Below, in pieces: positions 27,505 through 36,292 of a DNA stretch of 64,000 nt. Origin of the DNA: Mariaggregatimicrobium sp964498785 (lineage in GTDB: Bacteria > Zhuqueibacterota > Zhuqueibacteria > Thermofontimicrobiales > Thiofontviventaceae); the NCBI GenBank assembly GCA_964498785.1, contig CAZCJL010000018.1, positions 10,329-74,328 on the forward strand. Direction: 5' to 3'. The notes below the pieces were generated by a model that had not been told where the DNA came from, ran no database searches, and worked only from the letters and a program-made list of their open reading frames with translations. The position numbers were made by a program, and so were the translations under genes. Position 1 is the first letter of the stretch. Each line of letters opens with the position of its first letter.

Positions 27505-27978
27505 TTAATTTTTTTCACTGATTGTAATGATACACTTTTTCGGATCATTCTTGATTTGAAAATTGTAGTTCTTGCCATCAGGATCAATATATTGCCTTAA
27601 ATCCTCCATCCGTAAACATCCGAAGTTTTCGATCCCATCATTGATTAATTTTGTCGTCCCGTCCAGAAAAGGACAGTCTAACACTTTGATTTGAATTTGA
27701 CTATCTTCTTTCTTGACAATAAAATCATCTTTGGAAAAAAGACCTGCTTTATCATGGGCAGAAATATAATTTTCAATCGTCTGCTCTGGCGTTTCGCCTG
27801 GCTCAACAGTAATTCCTTTCTTACTTATATAAGTTTTAATCCTCTTCGCTGCTTCCGCAAAAGTTGCTCTGGAAATAATATTCGTTCTACGGGTTGTTTT
27901 AAGCTCTGCTTTTACCAATCCATAGATAAAAAAATTAATCAAATAATTTTGAAGTTTCACCGGATCCATATTCGCCAT
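27505..27978 (-). CDS. Unrecognised 157-aa cytosolic protein, tandem paralogue A
   Basis: This is the same length as its downstream paralogue and diverged throughout, so it is an old tandem duplication. There is no export signal. The N-terminal half is helical and basic (KAELKTTRRTNIISRATFAEAAKRI begins near residue 22, quoted in parts: KAELKTTRR, NIISRATF). The C-terminal half holds the conserved cysteines in LDCPFL, ENFGCLRM and NDPKKCIITI. GAGGTG precedes the ATG. There are 65 bp between the two genes, so they are probably cotranscribed. It faintly recalls small ligand-binding domains of the V4R type because of the CP...GC pattern, but I would not assign it. Confidence 0.6.
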   Translation of the reverse strand: MANMDPVKLQNYLINFFIYGLVKAELKTTRRTNIISRATFAEAAKRIKTYISKKGITVEPGETPEQTIENYISAHDKAGLFSKDDFIVKKEDSQIQIKVLDCPFLDGTTKLINDGIENFGCLRMEDLRQYIDPDGKNYNFQIKNDPKKCIITISEKN

Positions 27979-28436
27979 AATTCACCTCGCATGTTAAGTT
28001 AAAGTGGACTCATTTTTTATGTTATGTGTTTTAAAATTGAACACTTTTTTTTGATTACGAATTTTATTTTTTTGATATAACATATTTATTTTTTTATACA
28101 TTCGAAGCATTATTCAAATCAATAGCTGTTTTTATTTGCAAATCACATACCATAAATGTCTGTAATGTTAAATGTCATTTTTTTTATATTTACTGAAACC
28201 ACTGGTATTTTATTATGAAAATATAGAGTAATATCATTATAATAAATCAGTTATCTTATGAGGTACTGTTCAGCTTATATACTAATTTGTAATAATTGAC
28301 GTATGCTCACATCAGGTAGAGGTGCCTTGTAACGATAATGAATTGAAGTGAATGATTATTGTATTTTTAATGTTAAAAGCTATAGAGGATCAATTGCAGG
28401 AAAAATAAGGAAGGGCAACAAAAATAACTCAATTCA
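27979..28436. other. AT-rich gap, no feature recognised
   Basis: This is 458 bp of strongly AT-rich sequence between the tandem paralogues and the hydroxyacid dehydrogenase. It presumably contains the promoter of the gene at 27978. I see no sigma-54 box, convincing -35/-10 pair, hairpin or credible open reading frame. Confidence 0.5.
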
Positions 28437-29414
28437 TTATCCATTAAGACAATCATCAAGCGGTTTACCGGCGAGTAAATTAATTAAATTAATAGCTGCT
28501 CTTTGTTGCAGGTTTATTGCCGACTGGTCAGAATACCACGCATAATGCCCGGTGCAAATCGTTCGCGGATGATTGATCAATTCATGTTGCCGGTCGGTAA
28601 CAGGTTCATCCTCAAAAACATCCAGTCCGGCGCTATGAATTTTACCAGCGTTCAATGCCGCAAGCAATGCTGATTCGAAAATCACTTCACCCCGGGACGT
28701 GTTAATGATAACTGGCCTTTTGTTCATCATAAAAAATTTTTCGGTATTTAGCAAATGTTTTGTTTCTTTTGTCAGATTGCAATGAAGACTGATGACATCC
28801 GATCTCTCCACCAATTCATCCAGGTCAACTCGTTGCGCGGTTAACTGCTTAAAATGAGCATCCGGTTTATACGGATCGCAGGCAAGAACCTGACTAAACA
28901 ACGGAGATGCTTTTACGCAAAATTCACTGCCAATTCTACCGATACCAACAATTCCCAAAATTTTATCATGTAATTCAAAGATGTCAGAAACAGGCGGTCC
29001 GGCAAATTTGTTCCATAATTGCGATCTTGTATCCCACAGTGCACGGGTACATGAAAACATCAACGCAATCGCATGGTCAGACACAGAATGATTTGCATAT
29101 CCCTGAACGTTAGCCACTTTGACGCCATATTTCGTACAGGCGTCAACATCGATATTATCATATCCCACACCATACCGAACAATTGCTTTGAGGTTTTTCA
29201 TTTCCGAAAGAAATCCCTCATCAACTATCGTATGCCTGACCAGAATACCAACCGCGTTTTTCGAGAATTCTTTTTTTTCGGATGGACGTTTTTCAAACGC
29301 CGGGTGAATTTTTAAACGGTAACCATTTTTGTCCTCATAAGGATCTTCGATGCCGACGTACATACAACCCCGGTGCTGAATGCGTTCGTAATTGATATAC
29401 AATGTTTTTTTCAA
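28437..29414 (-). CDS. D-isomer-specific 2-hydroxyacid dehydrogenase
   Basis: This is an NAD(P)-dependent cytoplasmic dehydrogenase of the phosphoglycerate dehydrogenase/CtBP-like group. The Rossmann motif GIVGIGRIG is at 154-162. Catalytic residues are the arginine in NTSRGEV, the glutamate in FEDEP and the histidine in GHYAWYS. Length, 325 aa, is normal. The only start giving the full catalytic domain is TTG at 29414, which overlaps the TGA of the broken gene upstream (TTGA), so expression may depend on reading through that decayed gene. Substrate is unknown; neighbours suggest sugar-acid metabolism. Confidence 0.85.
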   Translation of the reverse strand: MKKTLYINYERIQHRGCMYVGIEDPYEDKNGYRLKIHPAFEKRPSEKKEFSKNAVGILVRHTIVDEGFLSEMKNLKAIVRYGVGYDNIDVDACTKYGVKVANVQGYANHSVSDHAIALMFSCTRALWDTRSQLWNKFAGPPVSDIFELHDKILGIVGIGRIGSEFCVKASPLFSQVLACDPYKPDAHFKQLTAQRVDLDELVERSDVISLHCNLTKETKHLLNTEKFFMMNKRPVIINTSRGEVIFESALLAALNAGKIHSAGLDVFEDEPVTDRQHELINHPRTICTGHYAWYSDQSAINLQQRAAINLINLLAGKPLDDCLNG

Positions 29415-29979
29415 TCCGGTGAAAAAATATAGATCGGGTACGGTAGTGTACGTGTCGCTTTCGTCTTCATGTTGTAAAATCTGCTAATCACGCTTTTCCT
29501 GTCTTCAGCACGTTCATTCCAGGCAATTTCTTCGAACTTCGGAGGAACCCATTGCAGTCGGCATCCCTGTTGCCAGTTCCAGGCGGTTGTCTCGCCAATC
29601 TTCGTCCATTGATTGTCATTTTGCAGATCAAAATAACCGACTTCCCCTTTATCGAATGGTGCACTTTCCTGCCCTCGATGTAAATTCTCATTCCCAGCAG
29701 ATAACGCTCCGTCGGCTCAAATTGCAAACATTCCGACGGTGTATGATTATAATAGAAAAACCCGTTGTACATTGGCTTCTCCTTTGTGCCTACCGGCGAA
29801 ATCCGAACCGGATTCAGATATTTTACATCTGTGGCTTCAATCATTTCATCAAAACTATTGAAAGCAGAATAATTCCTGACATCTACTTTTTCAGGCACAG
29901 TTTGAGATTGGCTGTTATAGCTCAATCCTGCTATCAAACTAAAAATAAATATTGTGACGATTTGATTTAATTTGTTCAT
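29411..29979 (-). pseudogene. Frameshifted, truncated secreted beta-propeller-like gene
   Basis: The first about 100 residues read well: signal peptide, then ...MYNGFFYYNHTPSECLQ and FEPTERYLLGMRIYIEG. After codons near 29660 the frame breaks. The neighbouring frame continues the protein: ESAPFDKGEVGYFDLQ, WNWQQGCRLQWVP, FEEIAWNER, RTLPYPIYIFSPD. It then stops at a TGA overlapping the dehydrogenase start. Intact relatives that I recall continue past LSPDG for a further few hundred residues with propeller blades. The gene therefore carries a single-base frameshift and appears to have lost its 3' end by deletion. A sequencing or assembly indel would explain the frameshift but not the truncation. 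Confidence 0.7.
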
Positions 29980-30030
29980 GGATCAGGGCCTCGTTTTTTA
30001 GGTGTGGGCGAAAACATAAAGCCCCAATAA

Positions 30031-30501
30031 TCATTCCACTAGAATTAGATCCCCAACCAAATTCACTGTTTGAGAAACAACTTGCGTACACGCTGGTACA
30101 AAATCGGGCAATGAACCACCGACCGTAATTTCAAAATCACCCGGTTCTACAACTCGCTGGAAATTTTCATCAATGATCGAAAGCTGTTTCGGAGTAAGAC
30201 TGAATGTTAGTTGCTGCGTTTCTTCCGGTTTCAAATGAATTCGTTTGAATCCTTGTAATGATCTGATGGGAACGGGCACAGAAGCTTCTACATCTCTCAC
30301 ATATAATTGAACCACTTCATCGTCTGACGGATAATATCGACACTGCCGACCAATTGCCACACCAGATCCGAAGGATGATTTAAAGGAAGCCTCTAAAATG
30401 ACAGGAGGAACAAAATATCGGCCATCAATTTTATAATCTTTTTTCGAATATAATTTGATTTCATCTTCAAATCGTTTTCCTTTCTTTAAGACGCCGGAAA
30501 A
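30031..30501 (-). pseudogene. Remnant of GH3 beta-glucosidase C-terminal domain
   Basis: The stretch DEVVQLYVRDVEASVPVPIR, LQGFKRIHLKPEETQQL, then LDENFQRVVEPG-like DENFQRVVEPGDFEITVGGS is the fibronectin-III-like C-terminal domain of GH3 glycosidases. The catalytic domains are missing. Immediately before it, in the same frame, about 60 residues of unrelated sequence (EDEIKLYSKKDYKIDG...) run back to a TAG at 30502-30504. No start with a Shine-Dalgarno exists. It is a fusion of two gene fragments left by deletion and is unlikely to be made as a functional protein. Confidence 0.7.
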
Positions 30502-30985
30502 CTATTCAATCCCCTGATAAGCGCTGAATAAAGATATAGATTTTCTTTTGAATCAAGAGGCGCTACTTTCAATGAATACTCTAAATTCTCTGTGCGTCAA
30601 TACTGTAGTGTAGCATTTTCAAAAAGATCACTTTCCCACACAATCATCATCGATATTCGCATTGGTTTTATAAGATACGGTCCTTTAACAATTTCAGAAA
30701 ATGAAATTGCAGGTATTGTAACAAAATAAGAATTAAGAGAATAACTGATTTCAATGACCTGTTCATCGTTTCTCCATAATTTTATCGCAATTAAAAGCAA
30801 TAAATAATTCAGTACCGATAACTCTTATATTTTTCCAAACTTCATCGTGATGTTTGCTATAATGCAAATAATAAAGAGAGAGTTCACATTTATCCAGAAC
30901 CTTTTTCATAAATCCGATCGTCACACGATTTTACAGATAGACTGCCAATAAGTATCAACAAAAACAGGATTCTCTTAACTGTCAT
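30480..30985 (-). pseudogene. Decayed secreted-protein gene starts, one metallophosphatase-like
   Basis: Two signal-peptide-like starts are followed quickly by stops. At 30985 there is MTVKRILFLLILIGSLSVKS, closing at 30890. At 30766 there is MNRSLKSVILLILILLQYLQ. In a neighbouring frame just after the second lies EIVKGPYLIKPMRISMMIVW, which resembles the Fn3-type segment KGPYLQNV...ITIMWET of the metallophosphatases at 41552 and 61673. Frames shift several times. The region from 29.99 to 31.03 kb thus holds overlapping remnants of at least two genes and no intact one. Confidence 0.55.
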
Positions 30986-31030
30986 TCTTCGATTCCCTTT
31001 ACCGTTTTAAGGTCTTTTCTATTTCAGAAC

Positions 31031-31819
31031 TTATTCGAACAGCTCCAATGTTTTACGAACCGCCTGTGTGCTGTCGTTATTAGTCGGCATGTATTCAAAA
31101 CCCACCACTTTCTCGTTGTTCATCTTTTTCAAAAGAGCGTGGATTTTTACATAATCGATAGTTCCCGATCCGGGTTCGTTTCGTCCCGGTTTATCAGCCA
31201 CGTGAAAATAGCCGATCTCATTATAATTGTTCTCGATATCCGCAAAAACGTCTGCTCCCTGCATTGCGGTGTGATAAATATCGTACAGCACTTTTATCCG
31301 CGGGTGATCGATTGCCCTGATAATGTTAAATGCTCTGCGACCGGACGTAAGATAATAGTTGGGATGATCCAGTACATCATTTAACGGCTCGATTACGATA
31401 TCCAGGTCCAACTCATCAGCAATTTTTCCAGTCTGCTTACCACTTTCGATAATATTTGCTTCAATTTTCTGATCTGACAGCTTATTCGCTGGCAATCTGC
31501 CGCTGTTGTCTTGTTCCAGGCTTTGTACCAAAAGCATAAGCGTGGGACATCCAAGCTGCTTCGCCACGGCGCCGGTTTCCCGCACTTCCGCCAGAAAATT
31601 ATCACGCTCCGACTCGTCGATCATTCCGTAATTCCGGTTTCCGCTGAGGTTGCAGACCTTCATGCCCAGCAGCTCCATTCGTTGTTTCAGCGCTTTTAAA
31701 TCCTTATTTCGCCAGTCCCAAAATTCAAAATAACTAATACCATCTTTTTTTGCTACATCCAAACGATCGTTAAAAGAGAGCTCCGCGTACAGCATTTCTA
31801 AACAAAATGATAACTTCAT
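31031..31819 (-). CDS. Hydroxypyruvate isomerase-like TIM-barrel protein
   Basis: This is a 262-aa cytoplasmic sugar isomerase/epimerase of the AP-endonuclease-2 barrel family, close in pattern to hydroxypyruvate isomerase. It starts MKLSFCLEMLYAELSF. Metal and acid residues are seen in VIEPLN, LYDIYHTAMQ, FHVADKPGRNEPG and GFEYMP. GGAGG precedes the ATG. It lies in a run with a 2-hydroxyacid dehydrogenase and a HAD phosphatase, so conversion of a sugar acid or hydroxypyruvate-like intermediate is plausible but not shown. Confidence 0.85.
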   Translation of the reverse strand: MKLSFCLEMLYAELSFNDRLDVAKKDGISYFEFWDWRNKDLKALKQRMELLGMKVCNLSGNRNYGMIDESERDNFLAEVRETGAVAKQLGCPTLMLLVQSLEQDNSGRLPANKLSDQKIEANIIESGKQTGKIADELDLDIVIEPLNDVLDHPNYYLTSGRRAFNIIRAIDHPRIKVLYDIYHTAMQGADVFADIENNYNEIGYFHVADKPGRNEPGSGTIDYVKIHALLKKMNNEKVVGFEYMPTNNDSTQAVRKTLELFE

Positions 31820-31913
31820 TGCTTTAATCCTCCGTGTTGAATAATTTAAATCCGCTTCATTCGTAATTAATAAAAAATTTTAAGATTCACAGTGTTATAA
31901 TCAATCTTCAGAT

Positions 31914-32537
31914 TTACTGCATTTTTAACTCAATTCCCAAATTGCCCAGATCCGCTATTACCTGATCCACATTTTCAAATAATATGGTGTACATTCCCAA
32001 ATGATCCGCTCCCTCTGTATTTTCCAGGCGGTCATCAATAAGGATGCTCTGGTCTGGCGGGACGTTTAATCGCTTTAATGCGAAATAATAGATTTCCGGT
32101 TCCGGCTTTACTAATCCGAGTTTGCATGAAAGAACGACTTCCTGAAACAGATTATTATATCCGAATTTATTTCGCCGTTTGTCTGCCAATTCCAATGAAT
32201 CATTGGACAGTATCGCGATCTGATACCCCTGCTGTTTAATATTTCGAGCAATATCCAAAACACCTTCAATTTCCTGAACATAAGGATCAATATCCCAATC
32301 GTCTTTAGTTGCTGCAATGCCGACATGTTTCAGCATTTTAATCCAGAATTCGCGGTCACTGATCTGTCCCAAATCAGCCAGGGGACGGTACTTTTTCTTT
32401 GCATTCAATAATAAATCATATTCTATATTGTATTTATTTGCCAGATCTTTCACTTTTATTTCAATAAAATCCACTGACAGAACTCCGCCAACATCAAAAA
32501 AAATTGTGTTAATAGCACTATTTGTTTTGTTCATCAT
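31914..32537 (-). CDS. HAD superfamily hydrolase (HAD-IA)
   Basis: This is a 207-aa cytoplasmic phosphatase-like protein. Motif I is FFDVGGVLSVDF, motif II ILSNDS, the lysine lies in KLGLVKPEPEIY, and motif III is ILIDDRLENTEGA. This pattern matches small sugar-phosphate phosphatases of the YihX type, in which the second motif-I aspartate is replaced. The start overlaps the end of the transporter gene by 20 bases, so the two are translationally linked. The substrate is probably a phosphorylated sugar or glycerol, by context only. Confidence 0.85.
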   Translation of the reverse strand: MMNKTNSAINTIFFDVGGVLSVDFIEIKVKDLANKYNIEYDLLLNAKKKYRPLADLGQISDREFWIKMLKHVGIAATKDDWDIDPYVQEIEGVLDIARNIKQQGYQIAILSNDSLELADKRRNKFGYNNLFQEVVLSCKLGLVKPEPEIYYFALKRLNVPPDQSILIDDRLENTEGADHLGMYTILFENVDQVIADLGNLGIELKMQ

Positions 32538-33858
32538 AAGCCTCGTTATAAGGAGATGGCTTCATAATTAAGGGTACTAAAAAAACAATGGTAATAATCG
32601 CACAGCCAGCCCAGAAACCAAATGTGAAGTGCCATCCGATTGCATCCGTGATCCAGCCACTAAAAGTGGATGTGATGACCGCGCCGAGATAACTCATAGC
32701 GCCGGTTAAACCAACGGCTGATGCTACGGCTCGCCGCGGAACCATTGCGATCGGCGCCAATCCGGTGCACACCATCTGAGCACCATAAATAAAAAATCCC
32801 GATAATCCGAATGCGACGCCATCCAGTACACCGAATCCCTGGGGAATAAAATAGATCACCAAAATTGTAATACACATTCCGATCAGGTAAATCACAGCCA
32901 CAACGAGATTCCGGCGACTGAAGAAGCGGTCAGCGATATATCCGGCGAGAATCGTCCCCGGGATGCCCATCAATTCCAGAAAACTCGATTTTAAGCCAGC
33001 CCAGCCAACAGACGAGGCTTTCACTTCGCTGAGATAGGTGACGCCCCAATCGCCAAGGCCGTAGCGCACCATGTAGATAAGCATACATGCAACGCCCAAT
33101 ATCCATATCCGGGGATTTTTCAACACATATTTTTTAAAAATTTGAAAAGCGGTTTCATCTGTATCTTTAACTGAATTTTTCGGTACATCACCATGATATT
33201 CCTGGATCGGCGGCAAACCCACTGTCTCCGGTCGATCAAGCATTTTCCAGGCGACGAATACCGCGCCCAACACACAAAAACTCGCGGGGATAAAGAAACC
33301 GAAACGCCAACCAAATTTCTCCACAATAAATCCGCCGACACACAGGATCGAGAATGCTCCGAGATTGTGGCAGGTATTCCAGACGCCGTAAAATCTGCCG
33401 CGTTCTTTTGAGCTAAACCAATTGGCAATGGTTTTAGGACCGATCGGGCTACCCATGGACTGGAAATATCCATTTAATATCCAGAACAGCGCGAAGAATC
33501 CTATTGAAGAGCTTAGACCGAAAAACAGGTTCACCAGCGCTGCTCCGCCTAATCCGACTGCCATAAAGTATCGTGGATTGGAGCGGTCGCATAACGGGCC
33601 GTTAAATAATTTCGCAATCGCATAAGTCGCGCTGAACAGCGACAGAATAACACCCATTTGCGTTTTGCTCAGTTCTAACTGTTCCATCAGGCTGGGCAAT
33701 ACCACGGCGATATTCTTTCGAATCAGGTAGAAAAAAGCATATCCTAAATAAACCGCAATAAAGACCTGTATCCGGTAGCGGCGATACGCTTCAGCACTCG
33801 CGTTTTCTGGTAAGCGTTGAATAGCAGTCGCTTTTTTTAAAAACTGAAATAATTTCAT
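32518..33858 (-). CDS. MFS transporter, organophosphate:phosphate antiporter type
   Basis: This is a 446-aa inner-membrane carrier with 12 hydrophobic segments. YAFFYLIRKNIAVVLPSL and GFFQSMG-like GYFQSMGSPIGPKTIANWF are features of the GlpT/UhpT family, which exchanges glycerol-3-phosphate or hexose phosphate for Pi. The loop KLFNGPLCDRSNPR is the family's version of the MFS A-motif. GAGAAGG precedes the ATG. It overlaps the HAD phosphatase gene. With three glycerophosphodiesterases further along, glycerol-3-phosphate uptake is an attractive guess. Confidence 0.85.
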   Translation of the reverse strand: MKLFQFLKKATAIQRLPENASAEAYRRYRIQVFIAVYLGYAFFYLIRKNIAVVLPSLMEQLELSKTQMGVILSLFSATYAIAKLFNGPLCDRSNPRYFMAVGLGGAALVNLFFGLSSSIGFFALFWILNGYFQSMGSPIGPKTIANWFSSKERGRFYGVWNTCHNLGAFSILCVGGFIVEKFGWRFGFFIPASFCVLGAVFVAWKMLDRPETVGLPPIQEYHGDVPKNSVKDTDETAFQIFKKYVLKNPRIWILGVACMLIYMVRYGLGDWGVTYLSEVKASSVGWAGLKSSFLELMGIPGTILAGYIADRFFSRRNLVVAVIYLIGMCITILVIYFIPQGFGVLDGVAFGLSGFFIYGAQMVCTGLAPIAMVPRRAVASAVGLTGAMSYLGAVITSTFSGWITDAIGWHFTFGFWAGCAIITIVFLVPLIMKPSPYNEAYDEQNK

Positions 33859-33873
33859 TGATGCCTTCTCATT

Positions 33874-36198
33874 TTAGTTATGTGGCTTACTCATTGACGG
33901 AGGCGCTTCTTCTATCGCATTCCCCCTTTCTTTATTCGGAACCGGTCCCATTTCAAAAACCAGCTTGCCACCATTTACAACATCCTGATGTGAAATCCAG
34001 GTTTTGGTGTAAAGCTTCCCGTTTTTAAATTCTTCATTGTAAAACTTCAGTGACTGGATGTAGATATTTTTATCAGATAAATTCTGCGCTTCAATAATGA
34101 ATTCTTTTCCGGAGAAAAATTCCTCGTCCAGCTTTACGATGACTTTATCAAAAATCGGAGCTGTTAACTGGTAAACAGGTTGTCCCGGGCAGACCTGAAA
34201 TAATCCCACGGCACTGAGCACGTACCATGCGGCCATACTACCATAATCATCATCCATTTCGCGCAAGTAACCATCGGGGGTTGCTTTATAAATGCGATCA
34301 TGGATCGGCTCTTCGAAGAATCCGTGAGTGCCATATAATTGCGTCATTGGTTCAGTCAAAATTTTACGCACCCACTTTTGCGTCAACCACGGCGCACCGC
34401 CATAATTGAATAAAAACGGGGCATGCAAATCAGGCTGATTCCCGGCCTGATACAAATCATTAGAGAAAAAATAATCCAGCTCTTCGACAAATTTTTCACG
34501 ACTTCCGATTAAATTTATTAATCCCTGAACATCGTGCGGTACAAACCAGCGCCATTGCCGGGGAGTGCCTTCGTACATGTATTTTTCCCGATTTATATCC
34601 GGACTCTCCGGAAAGTCAAGCCATTCACCATTTGCCTTGCGTGCCCGGAAAAAGCCGATGTCACTGTCCCAGGTATTTTGATAGAATGCGGCCCGTTTCA
34701 TAAATTTCTGATAATCACGTTCCCGTCCGACTGCCTTCGCCATCTGCGCAACGCACCAATTGTCATACGACAGTTCGCAGGTCTGGTCCGGACGTGCAGG
34801 AATGTAACCGATGGCTTCGTATTTATCCGGCATTTGCACCATTACTTCATTGACCATTTCCTGATATGCTTTCTCCTTTTCAGTCGTGACAATTCCCTTG
34901 GCATAAGCATCCAGTACCACAGTTAACATGTGTTCATTCCGACAGTTCAAAAATGGCCGATAGCCGTCCTGCCCGGCACTATTAAATCCATGGGAATGCG
35001 GCTTGTGTTCTTCATCCCCGTAAAACCAATATTCTCCGCTTTGCTCATGAATATCCAAAATTGACCGCACAATATCTTTCATTACACCGGGAACGGTTAA
35101 ACTGAACAGCGGATATTTAGTGCGATAGCTGTCCCAAAAAGCATAATTATCATAAAATGTATAGCCGTCTGTTTCATGAATCTGCCGGTCATATCCATGG
35201 TATTTGCCGTCCGCATCCGTAATATTCGATGGTTGGATATATGAATGATACAGCGCCGTGTAAAATATGGTCTTGTATTCTTCATAACCTTCAACTGAAA
35301 TCGTATTCAGTAAATTTTCCCAGGCGTTTCGTGCGCGTTGCACAGTGCCGTCAAAATCCCAGGCAGGTACTTCCGCATCAAGATTTTTACGTGCTTGTTC
35401 GACACTGATTGTGGAAAAACCGACTTTCAGAAAGATAACCTCATTTTCACTTGTATTAAAATCAAGAATTGCACCCACTTTTTTCCCGGTTAGTTCTTTT
35501 TGAGCCGTGGTAATATCGTTTTCATAAGTTGAAAAAGATTGAAAAGGCTTACTGATTTTAGCACTGAAATAAATATCACCCGGACCAACCAAATGCCCGG
35601 TGAGTTCATCATTTCCGATGATGCGAACAGAAGATTCCCGAATGAATGCAGGGCTACCCATATCAATTATAATATGCGCATCCTGTGATTCCGGAAATAT
35701 ATATTTATGAAATCCGACATGCGCGTCCACTGTCAACGCAGCATGAATTTTGTAATCGCTGAGCGCCACCTGATAAATTCCCGGTGATGCCTGCTCGCTT
35801 TTCTTATCAATGGCGGCAACACGTTTTTCCGGCGCTATTTGAGGTTCGCCAATCATCGGCAATACGGAAACGAGCCAGGAACGGTCATATATAGCCGTTC
35901 CACCGGAGCTGCCAATCCGCAAATGACTAAAACCGCGGATGTGATTATCCGCGTAATTATATCCGGAATGCGCCCAATCGCCATTGCCCGTCAAACTACT
36001 GGGATATGTATCCGGACTTAACTTTACCATGCCAAAGGGCACAACCGCACCCGGGAATAATTGACCATGATCGCCTTCGGTGCAAATGAAAGGATCTACA
36101 TAGTCGACGGGCATTTTCTTTTTTGTACTGCATTGCATCAGCAGCAGAATAAACACAGCAACTGCGGGCTGTTTAGCTTTCTTAAAGATTTGTGTCAT
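33874..36198 (-). CDS. GH92 alpha-mannosidase (lipoprotein)
   Basis: This is a calcium-dependent exo-alpha-mannosidase that trims mannose from N-glycans or yeast mannan. From the ATG at 36198 (GGGAG upstream) there is a lipoprotein-like signal ending LLLMQC, then VDPFICTEGDHGQLFPGAVV and PFGMVKLSPDT at the N-terminal domain. Catalytic-domain blocks are GFSHLRIGSSGG, YHSYIQPSNITDADGKYHGY, NEHML and MDDDYGSMAAWYVLSAVGLF. Length, 774 aa, is typical. The longer upstream start would add 29 residues without homology. It is probably cotranscribed with the beta-propeller gene at 36293. Confidence 0.93.
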   Translation of the reverse strand: MTQIFKKAKQPAVAVFILLLMQCSTKKKMPVDYVDPFICTEGDHGQLFPGAVVPFGMVKLSPDTYPSSLTGNGDWAHSGYNYADNHIRGFSHLRIGSSGGTAIYDRSWLVSVLPMIGEPQIAPEKRVAAIDKKSEQASPGIYQVALSDYKIHAALTVDAHVGFHKYIFPESQDAHIIIDMGSPAFIRESSVRIIGNDELTGHLVGPGDIYFSAKISKPFQSFSTYENDITTAQKELTGKKVGAILDFNTSENEVIFLKVGFSTISVEQARKNLDAEVPAWDFDGTVQRARNAWENLLNTISVEGYEEYKTIFYTALYHSYIQPSNITDADGKYHGYDRQIHETDGYTFYDNYAFWDSYRTKYPLFSLTVPGVMKDIVRSILDIHEQSGEYWFYGDEEHKPHSHGFNSAGQDGYRPFLNCRNEHMLTVVLDAYAKGIVTTEKEKAYQEMVNEVMVQMPDKYEAIGYIPARPDQTCELSYDNWCVAQMAKAVGRERDYQKFMKRAAFYQNTWDSDIGFFRARKANGEWLDFPESPDINREKYMYEGTPRQWRWFVPHDVQGLINLIGSREKFVEELDYFFSNDLYQAGNQPDLHAPFLFNYGGAPWLTQKWVRKILTEPMTQLYGTHGFFEEPIHDRIYKATPDGYLREMDDDYGSMAAWYVLSAVGLFQVCPGQPVYQLTAPIFDKVIVKLDEEFFSGKEFIIEAQNLSDKNIYIQSLKFYNEEFKNGKLYTKTWISHQDVVNGGKLVFEMGPVPNKERGNAIEEAPPSMSKPHN

Positions 36199-36292
36199 TA
36201 CTTGCTCCCTTTTCGAATTAGATTTTATATACCTTTTATTTTTCCAATATTTATTATTTTTTAAAAACCAACATCGATGAGTCAATCACAGG

